DNA from: an uncultured Rickettsiales bacterium
Lineage (GTDB): Bacteria; Pseudomonadota; Alphaproteobacteria; Rickettsiales; UBA1997
Length of the DNA stretch: 43,934 nt
Direction: 5' to 3'
Assembly: GCA_905478245.1 (NCBI GenBank)
Contig: CAJQHT010000012.1
Location: 1 to 43,934, forward strand
This document shows, piece by piece, positions 1-11,031 of this stretch; position 1 is the first letter of the stretch, and each line of letters starts with the position of its first letter. Position numbers and translations under genes: made by a program. The notes beneath the pieces were generated by a model. It was given only the letters and a program-made list of their open reading frames with translations. It made no database searches and was not told the DNA's origin.

Positions 1-2
1 AA

Positions 3-125
3 ATTGATCAGCCTTACAATGACGCTAATTTCATCTTAAAAAATTTATGTAAAAATAATAATTTATATATTGTTACTGCCAGACAATCCACAGAGAAAGT
101 AAGAAAACAAATTAAAAAATTTGAT
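3..125 (+). pseudogene. C-terminal fragment of a possible HAD-like hydrolase (open frame entering from left edge)
   Basis: Open + frame from window start (IDQPYNDANFILKNLCKNNNLYIVTARQSTEKVRKQIKKF...) with HAD-like 'lyivTaR' pattern; frame then runs antisense into the adjacent TPP enzyme and stops at 204-206. Confidence 0.35.
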
Positions 126-1428
126 TGTCATTATTGCTGGAAGCATAACTTGATCCAATGGCGTAAGGCAAGGAGCACCCCATTGATCCATAGCCAACTC
201 CACTAATTAGTTTTTGGTTACCTTTCAACTTAATTCCTTGAGATGACCACATTTGATTTTGGCCAACATCAAGAGTGATAATTGCATTATCGTCTAGTAT
301 TTCACTTAGCTTCTCAATAAAAATTACTGGATCTAAATTAGTATCTTTGTTGCATTTAGCATCGTTTCCGTAATTTTCATTATAACCCTCTATTTCCAGT
401 CCCCAACCAGTAAAGTCTGGTAAGCTAACCTCTTTTATTAGGTCGTTATTTAACTTTGCTAGGAATATCTTTAAATCAGAATATATCTGAAAGCTTTTTT
501 CAAAAACCCTCCCCAATTCTAACTTATCAATATCAATATGAATAATTTGTGCTTTTGTATATTTATCTGTTAATTTTCCAACCTGCTGTTGGCCTAAGCG
601 AGCTCCTAGAACGAGTATTAAGTCTGAATTTAAAATTGCCATATTTGCTGGCGTATTGCCATTCAAGCCAGAAAATCCAATGCTTTTGCTATATACATCA
701 ATTGCATTTGAAGTTGTGACAACAGGAATTTCTAATTTTTTTACCAGCTCGAATAGTTCTCGTTTTGCTTCAGATGACTTAACCCCGCCCCCACAAAGAA
801 TTAGAGGTTTTTGTGATTTTTTTATCAGAGAAATAACTTTCTTACTTTTACCTATCTCAAAAGCTTCCTCATTACTTTGAAAGTTAATTTTCTTATAATC
901 ATCCAAATTTAACATTTTAAGCTGAATATCAACAGGAATATCTATCAAAACTGGCCCAGGTCTTCCAGATTTTGCTAAATAAAAAGCCTTTTCAAGACTA
1001 TGCAATAATTCATTTTCATGAAGAATTAGTTTGGCGTATTTTGTGATAGGCTTTACTACTGAAACAATGTCAATATCCTGGAATCCATTTAATCTAGCTC
1101 CATTTTTGTTTGAAATATTAGCGCTATGATCTTGACCAGTAATAAATAGGCAAGGCACAGAATCACAATAGGAATCGGCAATTCCAGCAATTAAATTAAT
1201 AGCTCCAGGACCAGATGTTGCTAATGCGACGCCGACTTTGCCGTTAGTTTTAGCATAGCCAGAAGCGGCGAAAGATGAGGCTTGTTCGTGATAATTTTGA
1301 ATGTATTCAATAGCGTTATTTTCTACTATTGAATGAATAATTCTCGCAACAGCTCCTCCTTGGTAGCCAAAAACATGTCGCACACCTTTTTGAATTAAAA
1401 ACTCTGTTAGACAATCTGCTACTAACAT
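112..1428 (-). pseudogene. Thiamine-diphosphate-dependent enzyme (acetolactate synthase-like), C-terminally truncated
   Basis: N-terminal TPP-enzyme signature (FGYQGGAVARIIHSI, HEQASSFAASGYAKTNGKVGVALATSGPGAINLIAGIADSYCDSVPCLFITGQ) and central domain; stops just before the expected GDG...N TPP-binding motif at 438 aa. Confidence 0.8.
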
Positions 1429-1433
1429 AATGA

Positions 1434-2501
1434 CTATATTTTTATAAAATTACTTAATATTTTTTTGTGCGTAGAAGCAATAGGTAACTCGTCCATAGCT
1501 CTTAACCACAATAAACCATCTGGCAGTGGATTAATTGAATTTTTTAATTCAGGAAACTGGTTATATAAAGCAATATTTTTCATGATTGCAGGCATATTGA
1601 GCCCTGCTTCTTTAAAAAATTGCACAGTGGTAAAGAACCTTCCTATGTTAATTTCAGTTGGATTGGGAATACCATTTATATCGTAAGTCATATCGACACC
1701 ATATATACCATGTGGATTTTTGGAAATGGCTTTTACGGAGTTTATTGCAATTTCGGCAACTTTTGGGTCAGAGTAAGTTTGTCCTACTTTTGTCACTCCA
1801 GTCACGCCAGATTCCGATCTTCCAGACCATCCTTTTCTTAATCTTCCTTGCCCTACAATAAGTTTTCCTTTGTGCCAAATTGTTAGAAATGTTACCGAAT
1901 TTTGTGATAATATTTCAGCTGCAACAAAATTTCCCCAACCCTGGTATCTATCAATCCAATTTTTTGCGGAGTGAAAATTACTAGTACCAAGAGATCCCTT
2001 TCCTCCACCCCCTATTGATGTAGATCTAATCCAAATTTTCTTATCTTTGTTACCAAGCTCTTTAAAGGAGCGTTTTAAATCATTTTCATTATTAATTACA
2101 ATATTGTTAGGAACGGTAATCCCAGCTTCTTTAAATTTTAAATACGATTTATGTTTATAGACACAAGTATCAATATCTTCATGATCAGGGATATATAGCT
2201 TTGTTCCTGTGGATAAAATTTCATCTCTAAATGATGAGACAGTTAAAAGCTCTTCATCATGCTGAAAATGAATTAGATCTGGTTTTTCCTTTAAAAGAAG
2301 TTTTAATAATTTTTCTTTATAATTTTTGCTACGACAATGCGGTATAAGGTATTTCTTTTTTGCTTTACAGAATATTAAATCCGTTGGTTCTGAGCCAGCG
2401 GCAATAATTTCTTCATTACTATTAACACCGTCGCTTAAAAGGCAGTTTACAACTCCATTTGATTGAGCGCTTCCAGCACCCATTATTAATATTTTTTTCA
2501 T
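1434..2501 (-). CDS. ATP-grasp domain protein (carbamoyl-phosphate-synthase-like)
   Basis: MKKILIMGAGSAQSNGVVNCL N-terminus; KKIWIRSTSIGGGGKGSLG ATP-grasp loop; GVDMTYDINGIPNPTEINIGRFF metal-binding region. Confidence 0.8.
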   Translation of the reverse strand: MKKILIMGAGSAQSNGVVNCLLSDGVNSNEEIIAAGSEPTDLIFCKAKKKYLIPHCRSKNYKEKLLKLLLKEKPDLIHFQHDEELLTVSSFRDEILSTGTKLYIPDHEDIDTCVYKHKSYLKFKEAGITVPNNIVINNENDLKRSFKELGNKDKKIWIRSTSIGGGGKGSLGTSNFHSAKNWIDRYQGWGNFVAAEILSQNSVTFLTIWHKGKLIVGQGRLRKGWSGRSESGVTGVTKVGQTYSDPKVAEIAINSVKAISKNPHGIYGVDMTYDINGIPNPTEINIGRFFTTVQFFKEAGLNMPAIMKNIALYNQFPELKNSINPLPDGLLWLRAMDELPIASTHKKILSNFIKI

Positions 2502-2507
2502 AATAAA

Positions 2508-3452
2508 TTACCTTTTTATTAATTCTGCATAACCAATTCCGCCAATTCCATAATGATTTCCACAATAAAAAAGATATGTTTTTGATTTTACTTTTTGTAA
2601 ATGACCAAAGCATACCATATCACTATCAAAACCTTTTTCAGAAATGCTTAGGTTGATTTGATCATCCTTCCTAATCCAACTCTTTCCTTTATTAAGGGAT
2701 TCTGCATATCCCATTCTGTAACCCTTCGATATAGTCCTTATAGAGTAAATCATTTTATAGATCCCATTTTCTATAAACACTTGAGGCATTGAGAGGCCAT
2801 ATTCATCATCATTATTTAACTCTAATGATGTTACTTGATCAGAAAATCCATTTAAAATACTTAGTATGGAGTTATTTTTTACAAACTTATACTTAATATC
2901 ATACTTAGGTGCCAACTGTAATTCATTCTTTTTTATCCACTCACTACCACCTAGGTACCATATTTTATAACCACCACCATCTTTCATGCAGTGAATAGCG
3001 GCTCTTATTGAAAGTTCATTATCTGATCTGTCCAAAAAAGGTTTTTTTGATAAGCGTTTGAATGTTTTGCCTTGATCTTCACTAACGGCAATGCCCGGAA
3101 AAATCAAATATGGAACTTTGCTGACTTTTTGATAGCCAGAATAAAACATGTATAATTTACCATCTTCTTCTACAATACCAGATGGTAATACTCCGTTGTC
3201 GTCAAAACATCCATCTTGACCTATATCAAGAGATGGTGTTTTGCTATAGTTTAATATTTCTCGTGGATTATTTGGATTAACATCAATATACCCAATTCTT
3301 CCAATATTATCACTATCGCACATACCTAGAAATATCCTTAAAGTATCTGGATTAATCAAATAAGTAATTGGTACCATAGTATTCTTTTTAAACCAATCTA
3401 GGTTAAATGTTTTATGGTCGCAAATAAACCCCTTCTTCTTAAAATCTAACAT
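2508..3452 (-). CDS. Five-blade beta-propeller glycosidase-like protein (GH43/GH130-like)
   Basis: Repeated blade-like motifs (EEDGKLYMFYSGYQK, GGYKIWYLGGSEW, ENGIYKMIYSIRT, YRMGYAESLNKGKSWIRKDD, KTYLFYCGNHYGIGGIGYAEL). Confidence 0.65.
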   Translation of the reverse strand: MLDFKKKGFICDHKTFNLDWFKKNTMVPITYLINPDTLRIFLGMCDSDNIGRIGYIDVNPNNPREILNYSKTPSLDIGQDGCFDDNGVLPSGIVEEDGKLYMFYSGYQKVSKVPYLIFPGIAVSEDQGKTFKRLSKKPFLDRSDNELSIRAAIHCMKDGGGYKIWYLGGSEWIKKNELQLAPKYDIKYKFVKNNSILSILNGFSDQVTSLELNNDDEYGLSMPQVFIENGIYKMIYSIRTISKGYRMGYAESLNKGKSWIRKDDQINLSISEKGFDSDMVCFGHLQKVKSKTYLFYCGNHYGIGGIGYAELIKR

Positions 3453-3475
3453 TTTTGTTAATATTAATTTTTTTA

Positions 3476-4942
3476 TTAAAATAATTTTTTTAACTTCTTT
3501 CTTGTTGTTTTTGACAAAATAGCGTGAAATAAAGGCCTAATTATGTGTTTTTCTATTAATCTAACCTTTTTTATTGTTCTTGATTTTTTAACTATTGTTG
3601 TAGTAGAAAATTCAGCTAGTTCCTTTAAATAAGAAAAATAATCTAGACTATAGGAAAATTGCTCTTCTACCTTACTATAATCTACATCCTTCCCATTAAC
3701 ATCATCTTTCGTAAAGAATTGTTTTATATTTAAGTGATCATTAAAATATTTTCTACTAGCAATTCCTTCTGTTATTATGTCATTCTTTTTTAAACCCTTA
3801 ATATGACTATATAATTCACCTGGCTCTTTCCAGAAGAAGCATTCTGGATAAAGCATATCCACTGCATTGTATAGGTAAGAATAACTATGAATATGACTAA
3901 TAATTTTTATGCCAGCCTGCATTGCCTCTATGCAAGTTATACCACCTCCAGACGGAAATGTTTGAATTAGAATATCTACATGTTTGCTAACAAGATATTC
4001 TGCTAAACAAGGCACATGGCTTACAACAATAAATGAACTAGCATCAAGGTTCAGTGACTTTAAGGAGTTCTGGATATAGTTAATTTGATATTGACTTATA
4101 GCTCCTATATGAATGTGCTGACCTTTGGTAATTTCCAGTATTTTTATTACAACATCAATATATCTATACTTATATGAATCAGATATTTTATATTGATATG
4201 AGGTAGATGATGCGGTAATAATGCGACCATCTTTCATGCACTCTCTAGAGTTTACTTTATTACAGGCTTTATCGTCTTTTGATAGTGGAATATAAATTAT
4301 CTTACTCTCATCTATTTTAACATATTTTTTTATGTAGTATGCTAGATAAGGCCTGTAGGTAATAATTTTTGTTATATATGGTATATGAAGACCTGTAGAA
4401 CAGCCATGATCAAGAATTAGATTTAAATATAATTTATTTACTAAAGATTCTTGTATGGCACTGAGCACAGTAATGTCCATTGCAAAAGCACATAAAAAGC
4501 TAATATTTGGTCTTAATTCAATCAAAATTTCTTGCATTGACTTTATGCGACTATAACAATCTCCTTCTTCTACGTAAAAAATTTCTACTCCACGACCATT
4601 ACAGTCATTTATAGCTACGTCATCACACTCACTTCTAGAAGTGATAATAATAACAAGTCTCTTCCCATATGACTTGTAAATATTTATCCAATCTTCAATC
4701 ATTCTTGTTCCACCCCCATAAATGGAGACTTTTGTTGTAATAAATGCCACCACATTCTCATCAAATTTTGGCAAATTATTAAGTGATTTTTCCTTTAAAA
4801 TCTTTCTACCTATATTCTGCGATCTGACATCTATCTCTGGAGTATCTATGAAATGATAGCTATAATTTGGTAATTTGGTAATCCTGTTATATTGGTGTAT
4901 GATACAAGATATTTCCTGTTCAGCTTCTTTTTTGATACTCAT
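3476..4942 (-). CDS. Glycosyltransferase-like protein (GT4/GT-B fold likely)
   Basis: KVSIYGGGTRMIEDWINIYKSYGKRLVIIITS and C-terminal FPSGGGITCIEAMQAGIKIISH donor-binding style motif. Confidence 0.65.
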   Translation of the reverse strand: MSIKKEAEQEISCIIHQYNRITKLPNYSYHFIDTPEIDVRSQNIGRKILKEKSLNNLPKFDENVVAFITTKVSIYGGGTRMIEDWINIYKSYGKRLVIIITSRSECDDVAINDCNGRGVEIFYVEEGDCYSRIKSMQEILIELRPNISFLCAFAMDITVLSAIQESLVNKLYLNLILDHGCSTGLHIPYITKIITYRPYLAYYIKKYVKIDESKIIYIPLSKDDKACNKVNSRECMKDGRIITASSTSYQYKISDSYKYRYIDVVIKILEITKGQHIHIGAISQYQINYIQNSLKSLNLDASSFIVVSHVPCLAEYLVSKHVDILIQTFPSGGGITCIEAMQAGIKIISHIHSYSYLYNAVDMLYPECFFWKEPGELYSHIKGLKKNDIITEGIASRKYFNDHLNIKQFFTKDDVNGKDVDYSKVEEQFSYSLDYFSYLKELAEFSTTTIVKKSRTIKKVRLIEKHIIRPLFHAILSKTTRKKLKKLF

Positions 4943-4945
4943 AGA

Positions 4946-6040
4946 TTATACTTTATATTTATTAATTATGTCTATTATCCTAGTAATTTCCTTACCTAAC
5001 ATCACTGGACTGATTGGCAAAGAGACTACCTTTTTACAAATCTCCTCTGCTGCTGGATAGGCAAGATTTTTTAGGTCATTATATGCCAATTGATGATGTA
5101 TAGGAGTTTGGTAGTGAATACCGGCATGGATGCCGTTATTTCTTAAATATTGGATAAAATTATCTCTATTTTGCACCATCACCGTAAATAAATGCCAAAC
5201 ATGAGATTCATTTTTCCCTTTTTTTGGTAAAGTGATAAGTGAGTTATTGATGTCGTCTATGTATTGATTGGCTATTTCCACTCTTTTCTTATTATCATCG
5301 TCGATATATTGCAATTTTACATCAAGTATAGCAGCTTGCATTTCGTCTAGCCTTGAATTTATGCCTTTGTAAATATGATTATATTTTTTATCTGAGCCAT
5401 AATTTGCAATAGCTTTGACCTTGGTAAACAATTCCTCATCATTTGTTGTGATGGCCCCGCCATCACCCATTGCACCAAGATTTTTTCCAGGGTAGAAACT
5501 AAAAGCTCCTGCATCACCAAGATTTCCGACTCTTTTATTTTTATAATACGCCCCATGAGACTGCGCGCAATCTTCTATGATTTTTAAATTATATTTTTTT
5601 GCTATTTGTGATATTTTACTCATATCACAAACTCTGCCATATAGGTGCACAGGCATTATGGCCTTTGTTTTTTTGGTAATATTCTTTTCAATTAAAGCAA
5701 CATCGATATTGTAATCATCAATATTTACATCAATAAGCACAGGAGTGTAATTATTCATTGATATAGCAAGGACAGATGCAATAAATGTATGTGCCGGCAC
5801 TAGTATCTCACTTTCTTCTTCAAAATTATAAGCTTTTAAAATTAGATTTAATGCATCTAGACCATTAGCGACTCCAATCGAATATTTTGTGCCACAATAA
5901 TTGGTAAAATTTTTATTAAAATTATCATTTTCCTTACCATTAATATATTGACCAGAATCAATAACTCTAGTTACAGCATTAAGTATCTCTTCTCGATGCC
6001 TAAAGTTAATTTTTTGTATGTTTAAAAAAGGGATTTTCAT
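4946..6040 (-). CDS. DegT/DnrJ/EryC1/StrS family sugar aminotransferase
   Basis: [97 protein letters not shown]. Confidence 0.93.
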   Translation of the reverse strand: MKIPFLNIQKINFRHREEILNAVTRVIDSGQYINGKENDNFNKNFTNYCGTKYSIGVANGLDALNLILKAYNFEEESEILVPAHTFIASVLAISMNNYTPVLIDVNIDDYNIDVALIEKNITKKTKAIMPVHLYGRVCDMSKISQIAKKYNLKIIEDCAQSHGAYYKNKRVGNLGDAGAFSFYPGKNLGAMGDGGAITTNDEELFTKVKAIANYGSDKKYNHIYKGINSRLDEMQAAILDVKLQYIDDDNKKRVEIANQYIDDINNSLITLPKKGKNESHVWHLFTVMVQNRDNFIQYLRNNGIHAGIHYQTPIHHQLAYNDLKNLAYPAAEEICKKVVSLPISPVMLGKEITRIIDIINKYKV

Positions 6041-6047
6041 CTATATG

Positions 6048-6959
6048 CTATCTCTTAATTTTAATAATTTTATTACTTTTGCAAAAACAATCTATTCCAA
6101 GCAAATTTGAAGCAGAGCCAAAAGATCTTGCCAAACGAATAGTGACATGCTTTTTATATAGGGCTATTAGATATATAAAAACTGACAAAAATTGAATTGT
6201 TGTTTTTAGCCAAATTTTAAAGTAGTTATTTCGTTTTCTTTTCAGGTAAGACTTACTCCAAACTTGATGCCATTGTCTAAAATAGAGCATTTTATATTTT
6301 GCTAACGTTCCATGAATTTCAGTAGATTTTTGACCATAGTGAAAAACATGAGCATTTTTAACTAGAATGTTTTTATAGCCCTTAGCTATTGATCTTTGAG
6401 ATAATTCTACATCTTCACCGTACAAGAATAAATTATGATCAAAAAAACCTATTTTTCTAAAAATATCCATATTCATTAACATGAGTCCACCACAGATAGA
6501 TGTTGTTTCTATGATATTTTTATCTTCATTTAAGATTTTTATTTTTTTCTTATAATTATTGATGGCATCTTGCTGTTCCAACCTAGAAGGTTTTTCTTTT
6601 ATGGCTGGAAATGGGTTTGTTAGGGCAATATTTTCATCTTTTTCAGCTTCTTTTACTAAAGTATCAATGGATGTTTCTGTGATAATTGCATCTGGGTTTT
6701 GTACAAAGGCATATTTTGTGGCCACTTTTTCTAAAGCAACATTGTTAGCTCTGCCAAAGCCACGATTATTTGTCAGTAAAATTAATTCTATATCTGAATT
6801 TGGATAATTTTGTTTTAATAAGTTTTTAATACTATCATTACTTCCATTATCAACTATCATGATATGATAACCTTTACCGACAATGTTTTTTAAAGATTCT
6901 AAAATAATATAGGTGCTTTTATAGGTAACAATTATGATTGTGACATCTTTTTTACTCAT
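6048..6959 (-). CDS. Family 2 glycosyltransferase (rhamnosyltransferase-like)
   Basis: VTIIIVTYKS, MIVDNGSND, TNNRGFGRANNVAL, YAFVQNPDAII, GFFDHNLFLYGEDVELSQR. Confidence 0.92.
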   Translation of the reverse strand: MSKKDVTIIIVTYKSTYIILESLKNIVGKGYHIMIVDNGSNDSIKNLLKQNYPNSDIELILLTNNRGFGRANNVALEKVATKYAFVQNPDAIITETSIDTLVKEAEKDENIALTNPFPAIKEKPSRLEQQDAINNYKKKIKILNEDKNIIETTSICGGLMLMNMDIFRKIGFFDHNLFLYGEDVELSQRSIAKGYKNILVKNAHVFHYGQKSTEIHGTLAKYKMLYFRQWHQVWSKSYLKRKRNNYFKIWLKTTIQFLSVFIYLIALYKKHVTIRLARSFGSASNLLGIDCFCKSNKIIKIKR

Positions 6960-8733
6960 TTCTTTCCTCCTCCATTAACTCAAATTGTTTATTATATAAA
7001 TTAGCATATTCGCCATTTTTTGCCAATAAATCTTTATGATTTCCTTCTTCAGCTATTTTACCATCCATAACTACGCAAATTTTATCAGCATGCATAATAG
7101 TTGATAATCTATGAGCAATAACAATGGTGGTTTTATTTTTCATTAACTTGTTTAAGGCATTTTTTACTAAATGCTCAGATATTGGATCAAGCGCAGATGT
7201 GGCCTCATCTAATAATAAAATCGGTGAATTATAAAGAATGGCTCTAGCAATAGCAATTCTTTGTCTTTGCCCTCCTGAGAGCATTACGCCATTTTGACCA
7301 ATTTGTGTATGGTATTTCTGTGATAAATCTTGAATGAATTCATCGGCTTCTGCCATTTTTGCTGCTTTGATGATTTCCTCTTCTGTTGCATTCTCTTTGC
7401 CATAGCGAATATTTTCAATTATTGTATCATCAAATAACATAACTTCTTGATTTACAACTGACATTGACTGTCTTAAAGAATTTAAATTTAAATCTTTTAA
7501 ATCATGGCTATCTAATGTTACATTGCCTGATTTTGGATCATAAAATCTTAAAATCATACTCATAATTGTTGATTTACCGCCGCCAGATGGTCCAACTAAG
7601 GCAACTACTTTGCCGGCTTCTATTTTAAGATTAATTCCATTTAAAGCAGTTTTGTCGGCGATATAATTAAAACCAACATTGTTAAATTTAATATTTCCTT
7701 TGGCATTTTTAATTATTTTGGCATTTTTCTTATCAATAATTTCCGGTTTTTTATCAATTGTTTCAAAATACCTTTCTGTAGCGCCAAGACCAAGCTGAAT
7801 ACCGCTATTCATACCAGAAACCGATTTTAGTGGCTTGTAAGCCATCATCATTGCTGTAAAGAATGAAAAGAAAGCACCAGGAGTTGTTTTACCTTCCAAA
7901 ACTTGAAAGCCGCCATACCAAATAACACAGGCAACACCAACGCCACCCAGCATTTCAACAAAAGGCGATGATATTAATGATAATCTACCTATTTTTTTGC
8001 CAAGCTTAGTAATGCCATCAATAATTCCACCCATTCTTTTGGCTTCAAAAGCTTCGCAATTATATGATTTTACTAATTTACCATATTGCAGACTATCATC
8101 CATTTGGGAGATAAATTTTTGAGCCATAGCCTGATCTCCAAAAGATAAATTTCTAAGTTTTTGACCAATTTTGTAAACAGGGTAAACAGCTAAGGGAAAG
8201 CCAATAAAGGCAATCAAAGCTAGTTCAACGCTTTGATAAAACATAACTCCAATTAGAGCTAGTAATGTAACTAATTGTTTAAAGAAGCCATTAACTGCCG
8301 TGCTTATTCCCCCGGTAATTCTTCCTATGTCCATCATAATTTTTGAGATCATAACTCCTGAAGAGGAGCGATTTAGGTCTGAAATATCAGAATAAATGAA
8401 ATGTCCATATAATTCTTTTCTTAAATCTGCCATTATGTAAAGATTTATATATCTCATTATTAGCATTTGAAAATAGCTAGAAAATGCTTTAATAATGGTA
8501 ATTATCATGATAATTACTGGAATTATAACTAAAACAGCAGTATTTTTCTTCACAAATACTTCATCAAGAGCTGGTTTTACCAAATAAGCGTGAGCTGCTG
8601 TTGTTCCAGCTATAACAAACATTAGCAAAATAGATATTAAAAATTTAAATTTATATCTAAAAACATATTCTTTAAATAATCTTTTAGCCAAATAGAAATT
8701 ATCTTTATAATTTATTTTATTATTTTTTGACAT
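6952..8733 (-). CDS. ABC transporter, fused permease-ATPase, MsbA-like
   Basis: N-terminal TM domain; Walker A GPSGGGKST, signature LSGGQRQRIAIARAIL, Walker B PILLLDEATSALD, H-loop AHRLSTI. Confidence 0.93.
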   Translation of the reverse strand: MSKNNKINYKDNFYLAKRLFKEYVFRYKFKFLISILLMFVIAGTTAAHAYLVKPALDEVFVKKNTAVLVIIPVIIMIITIIKAFSSYFQMLIMRYINLYIMADLRKELYGHFIYSDISDLNRSSSGVMISKIMMDIGRITGGISTAVNGFFKQLVTLLALIGVMFYQSVELALIAFIGFPLAVYPVYKIGQKLRNLSFGDQAMAQKFISQMDDSLQYGKLVKSYNCEAFEAKRMGGIIDGITKLGKKIGRLSLISSPFVEMLGGVGVACVIWYGGFQVLEGKTTPGAFFSFFTAMMMAYKPLKSVSGMNSGIQLGLGATERYFETIDKKPEIIDKKNAKIIKNAKGNIKFNNVGFNYIADKTALNGINLKIEAGKVVALVGPSGGGKSTIMSMILRFYDPKSGNVTLDSHDLKDLNLNSLRQSMSVVNQEVMLFDDTIIENIRYGKENATEEEIIKAAKMAEADEFIQDLSQKYHTQIGQNGVMLSGGQRQRIAIARAILYNSPILLLDEATSALDPISEHLVKNALNKLMKNKTTIVIAHRLSTIMHADKICVVMDGKIAEEGNHKDLLAKNGEYANLYNKQFELMEEERNE

Positions 8734-8894
8734 TATATAATAATCAATTTATTCTTTTACTTGTTAAAGAAAATGATACCCATCTTTAATTTTAAAGAAA
8801 AAGTGAGATCATTTATCAATCTTACTTAAAATTTATCTAGGCAAGACCTAGAATATCATAACATAATTATTTAATTATTCAAGTAGTAAAAATT

Positions 8895-9806
8895 TTGAAT
8901 TTTATGACATCTGGCAATAATTCTATCAAAAGTATTGGTTTTTTTATAATACATTGTCTTTTATTTTCATGTATTGCCACTCTAACCAAATATTTAATGC
9001 AATATTCTATTTCTATTTTTCAAATTTTAGTTATTCAAACTTTTTTTGCTTGCTTAATTTTATTTTTATTTGATCGAAATATTTTTAAGCCATTTCCAAA
9101 AAGAGAACAGCTTTTTGCTTATTTTATTAGGGCTTTATTTTGGATAGGGGGCACAGTGTTATTCTTTATGAGTTTACAATTGGTTGAGCTGTCAATGGCA
9201 ATTGCTTTAAGCTTTTCTACGCCTTTATTTACAACTATTTTAGCTATTGTAATATTAAAAGAAACTCCGCATAAGGATTGTATGATAGCTTTAATTTTTG
9301 GTTTTATTGGTGTTTTAATAGTTTTAAAGCCAGCATTTTTGGATTTTGCCCCGCAACATTTAATGGTTATTTTGGCGTGTATGTTATGGTCTGTTACCGA
9401 TATTATGATTAAAATTATGGGTAAAGATAATAAAAATAGCACAATTACTTGGTTTTATTTTTTCTTTAGTTTTCTTTTTTTGATAATATTTATTATTATT
9501 TTAAAATTATTAGGGGAATTTTATTCACCGTCAATATCTTTGGTAATTATTCTGGATTTAAGCATAGCACATATAGTTATTTTAATTCTAATTTCTATTT
9601 TCTTTATTGGTAATATTATGCTTCTAACTCATTCTTATAAGATTGCTGATTTAACTAGAATTCAGCCATTCTCTTTTACTAGTATTATTTTTGTTTCCAT
9701 TTTATCTTATATAGTTTTTGGCGAGATAATTACAATTTCAACTATTATTGGCAGTATTGTGATTATTGCTAGTACTAGTTTTATTGCTTACAATGCCAAA
9801 TTTTAA
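8895..9806 (+). CDS. EamA/DMT family transporter
   Basis: Ten-TM drug/metabolite transporter pattern; SLQLVELSMAIALSFSTPLFTTILAIVILKE. Confidence 0.85.
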   Translation: MNFMTSGNNSIKSIGFFIIHCLLFSCIATLTKYLMQYSISIFQILVIQTFFACLILFLFDRNIFKPFPKREQLFAYFIRALFWIGGTVLFFMSLQLVELSMAIALSFSTPLFTTILAIVILKETPHKDCMIALIFGFIGVLIVLKPAFLDFAPQHLMVILACMLWSVTDIMIKIMGKDNKNSTITWFYFFFSFLFLIIFIIILKLLGEFYSPSISLVIILDLSIAHIVILILISIFFIGNIMLLTHSYKIADLTRIQPFSFTSIIFVSILSYIVFGEIITISTIIGSIVIIASTSFIAYNAKF

Positions 9807-9894
9807 TTTTAATGAGTGATACAGGAAAAATATTTTTGAGATAATAATTAAAAATAAAGATTATTAAAGAAATTTCTAATCAGCAAATAGAGTA

Positions 9895-10110
9895 TTATTT
9901 TAAGTGTTTATAGATTATTTGCTTCTTGCGCTTCTTCTTATTGATATTTTTTTGAATAGAGATCAAGAACTTTAATATTGAAAATTTAAATCTTTTAACA
10001 TCTATGACAGCATATTTTTCATCAATTTTAGAAATCATATGTAATCCCTGATGTTCTTTTGACTCGATAATTATTGAATTATTGTATTCTATTATTCTGT
10101 TATTTTGCAA
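9895..10110 (-). CDS. Small hypothetical protein (71 aa), possibly a gene remnant
   Basis: ORF only; basic C-terminus; no recognised family. Confidence 0.25.
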   Translation of the reverse strand: MQNNRIIEYNNSIIIESKEHQGLHMISKIDEKYAVIDVKRFKFSILKFLISIQKNINKKKRKKQIIYKHLK

Positions 10111-10234
10111 TCTTTATTGGAAACAAATATTATTTTTGAATATCTTCCTAGTTCTTTAAATTATATTATTATATAAGGATTAATTATGTTATGCTTATTA
10201 AAGTGTACAAAAAATAGTAATTCTTTTCTTAGAT

Positions 10235-11023
10235 TTATTTTTTATAAACATCTTTAGCAGAATTCACGTTAGATCTTTTCTTGATTAATTCAATAATTTC
10301 TGGATCATTTTTTTGATCTTTATATGGAGCAAATAAAGCCTTACCTCTTTTTGAGGTATTTTTTCTTAGCTCCGATAGATAATATACGGCAAGAGATTTT
10401 CTGTAAATACCATCTGGACATCTCAACTCTTCAGGTAAGCCATGCCAACTATTTTGGGTAGTGTCAAATATTACCGCTCTATTAAAAATTGGTACAATTT
10501 TATGTATACATTCTTTTGGTTTATTTTTTTTAGCGTCATGACTCCATAATCCTAACTCTCCACCCCAAGATTCTTGCCAATCTTTACACATATATATAAT
10601 GATATTAAGCCTTCTCTCTAGCATTAATTTAGGATGCATAGAATAATCTAGGTGAACATTAAGCTTGCCATCTTTTGAGTGCATATGCCAGCCTCCACCA
10701 TTAAGGCCAACATCTGGTAGTAAATTTTTAATATTTGTTAATTCTTGAATTTGATTTATAAATCCTTGGCTATTTAAAAAAGAAAAAGCTTGATAAGTAT
10801 CTTTAGGAAATCTGTCCCAGTGATTCATGGTTTTTTTATGCTCAATTGGATTGTTATAAAAATACCAGCTTTTATCATTAAAATTTGGAAAGTCACCCTC
10901 TAGCTTATTCGCAAATTCGCTGTGAAAAAAATTATCAATAACTATATGATTAAATGGCTTTGCATTTAAGTAGCTATTTTTAAGATCATTTATATCTATT
11001 GGGTTAATAAATTTATTTTGCAT
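10235..11023 (-). CDS. 2OG-Fe(II) oxygenase-like protein
   Basis: HLDYSMHPKLMLERRLNIIIYMCKDWQESWGGELGLW ... NRAVIFDTTQNSWHGLPEEL ... RKSLAVYYLS (HxD...H...R pattern). Confidence 0.75.
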   Translation of the reverse strand: MQNKFINPIDINDLKNSYLNAKPFNHIVIDNFFHSEFANKLEGDFPNFNDKSWYFYNNPIEHKKTMNHWDRFPKDTYQAFSFLNSQGFINQIQELTNIKNLLPDVGLNGGGWHMHSKDGKLNVHLDYSMHPKLMLERRLNIIIYMCKDWQESWGGELGLWSHDAKKNKPKECIHKIVPIFNRAVIFDTTQNSWHGLPEELRCPDGIYRKSLAVYYLSELRKNTSKRGKALFAPYKDQKNDPEIIELIKKRSNVNSAKDVYKK

Positions 11024-11031
11024 TTTAGAAT

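Noticed and set aside
9119-9442. 107-aa - strand ORF
   Set aside because: Antisense shadow of the EamA transporter
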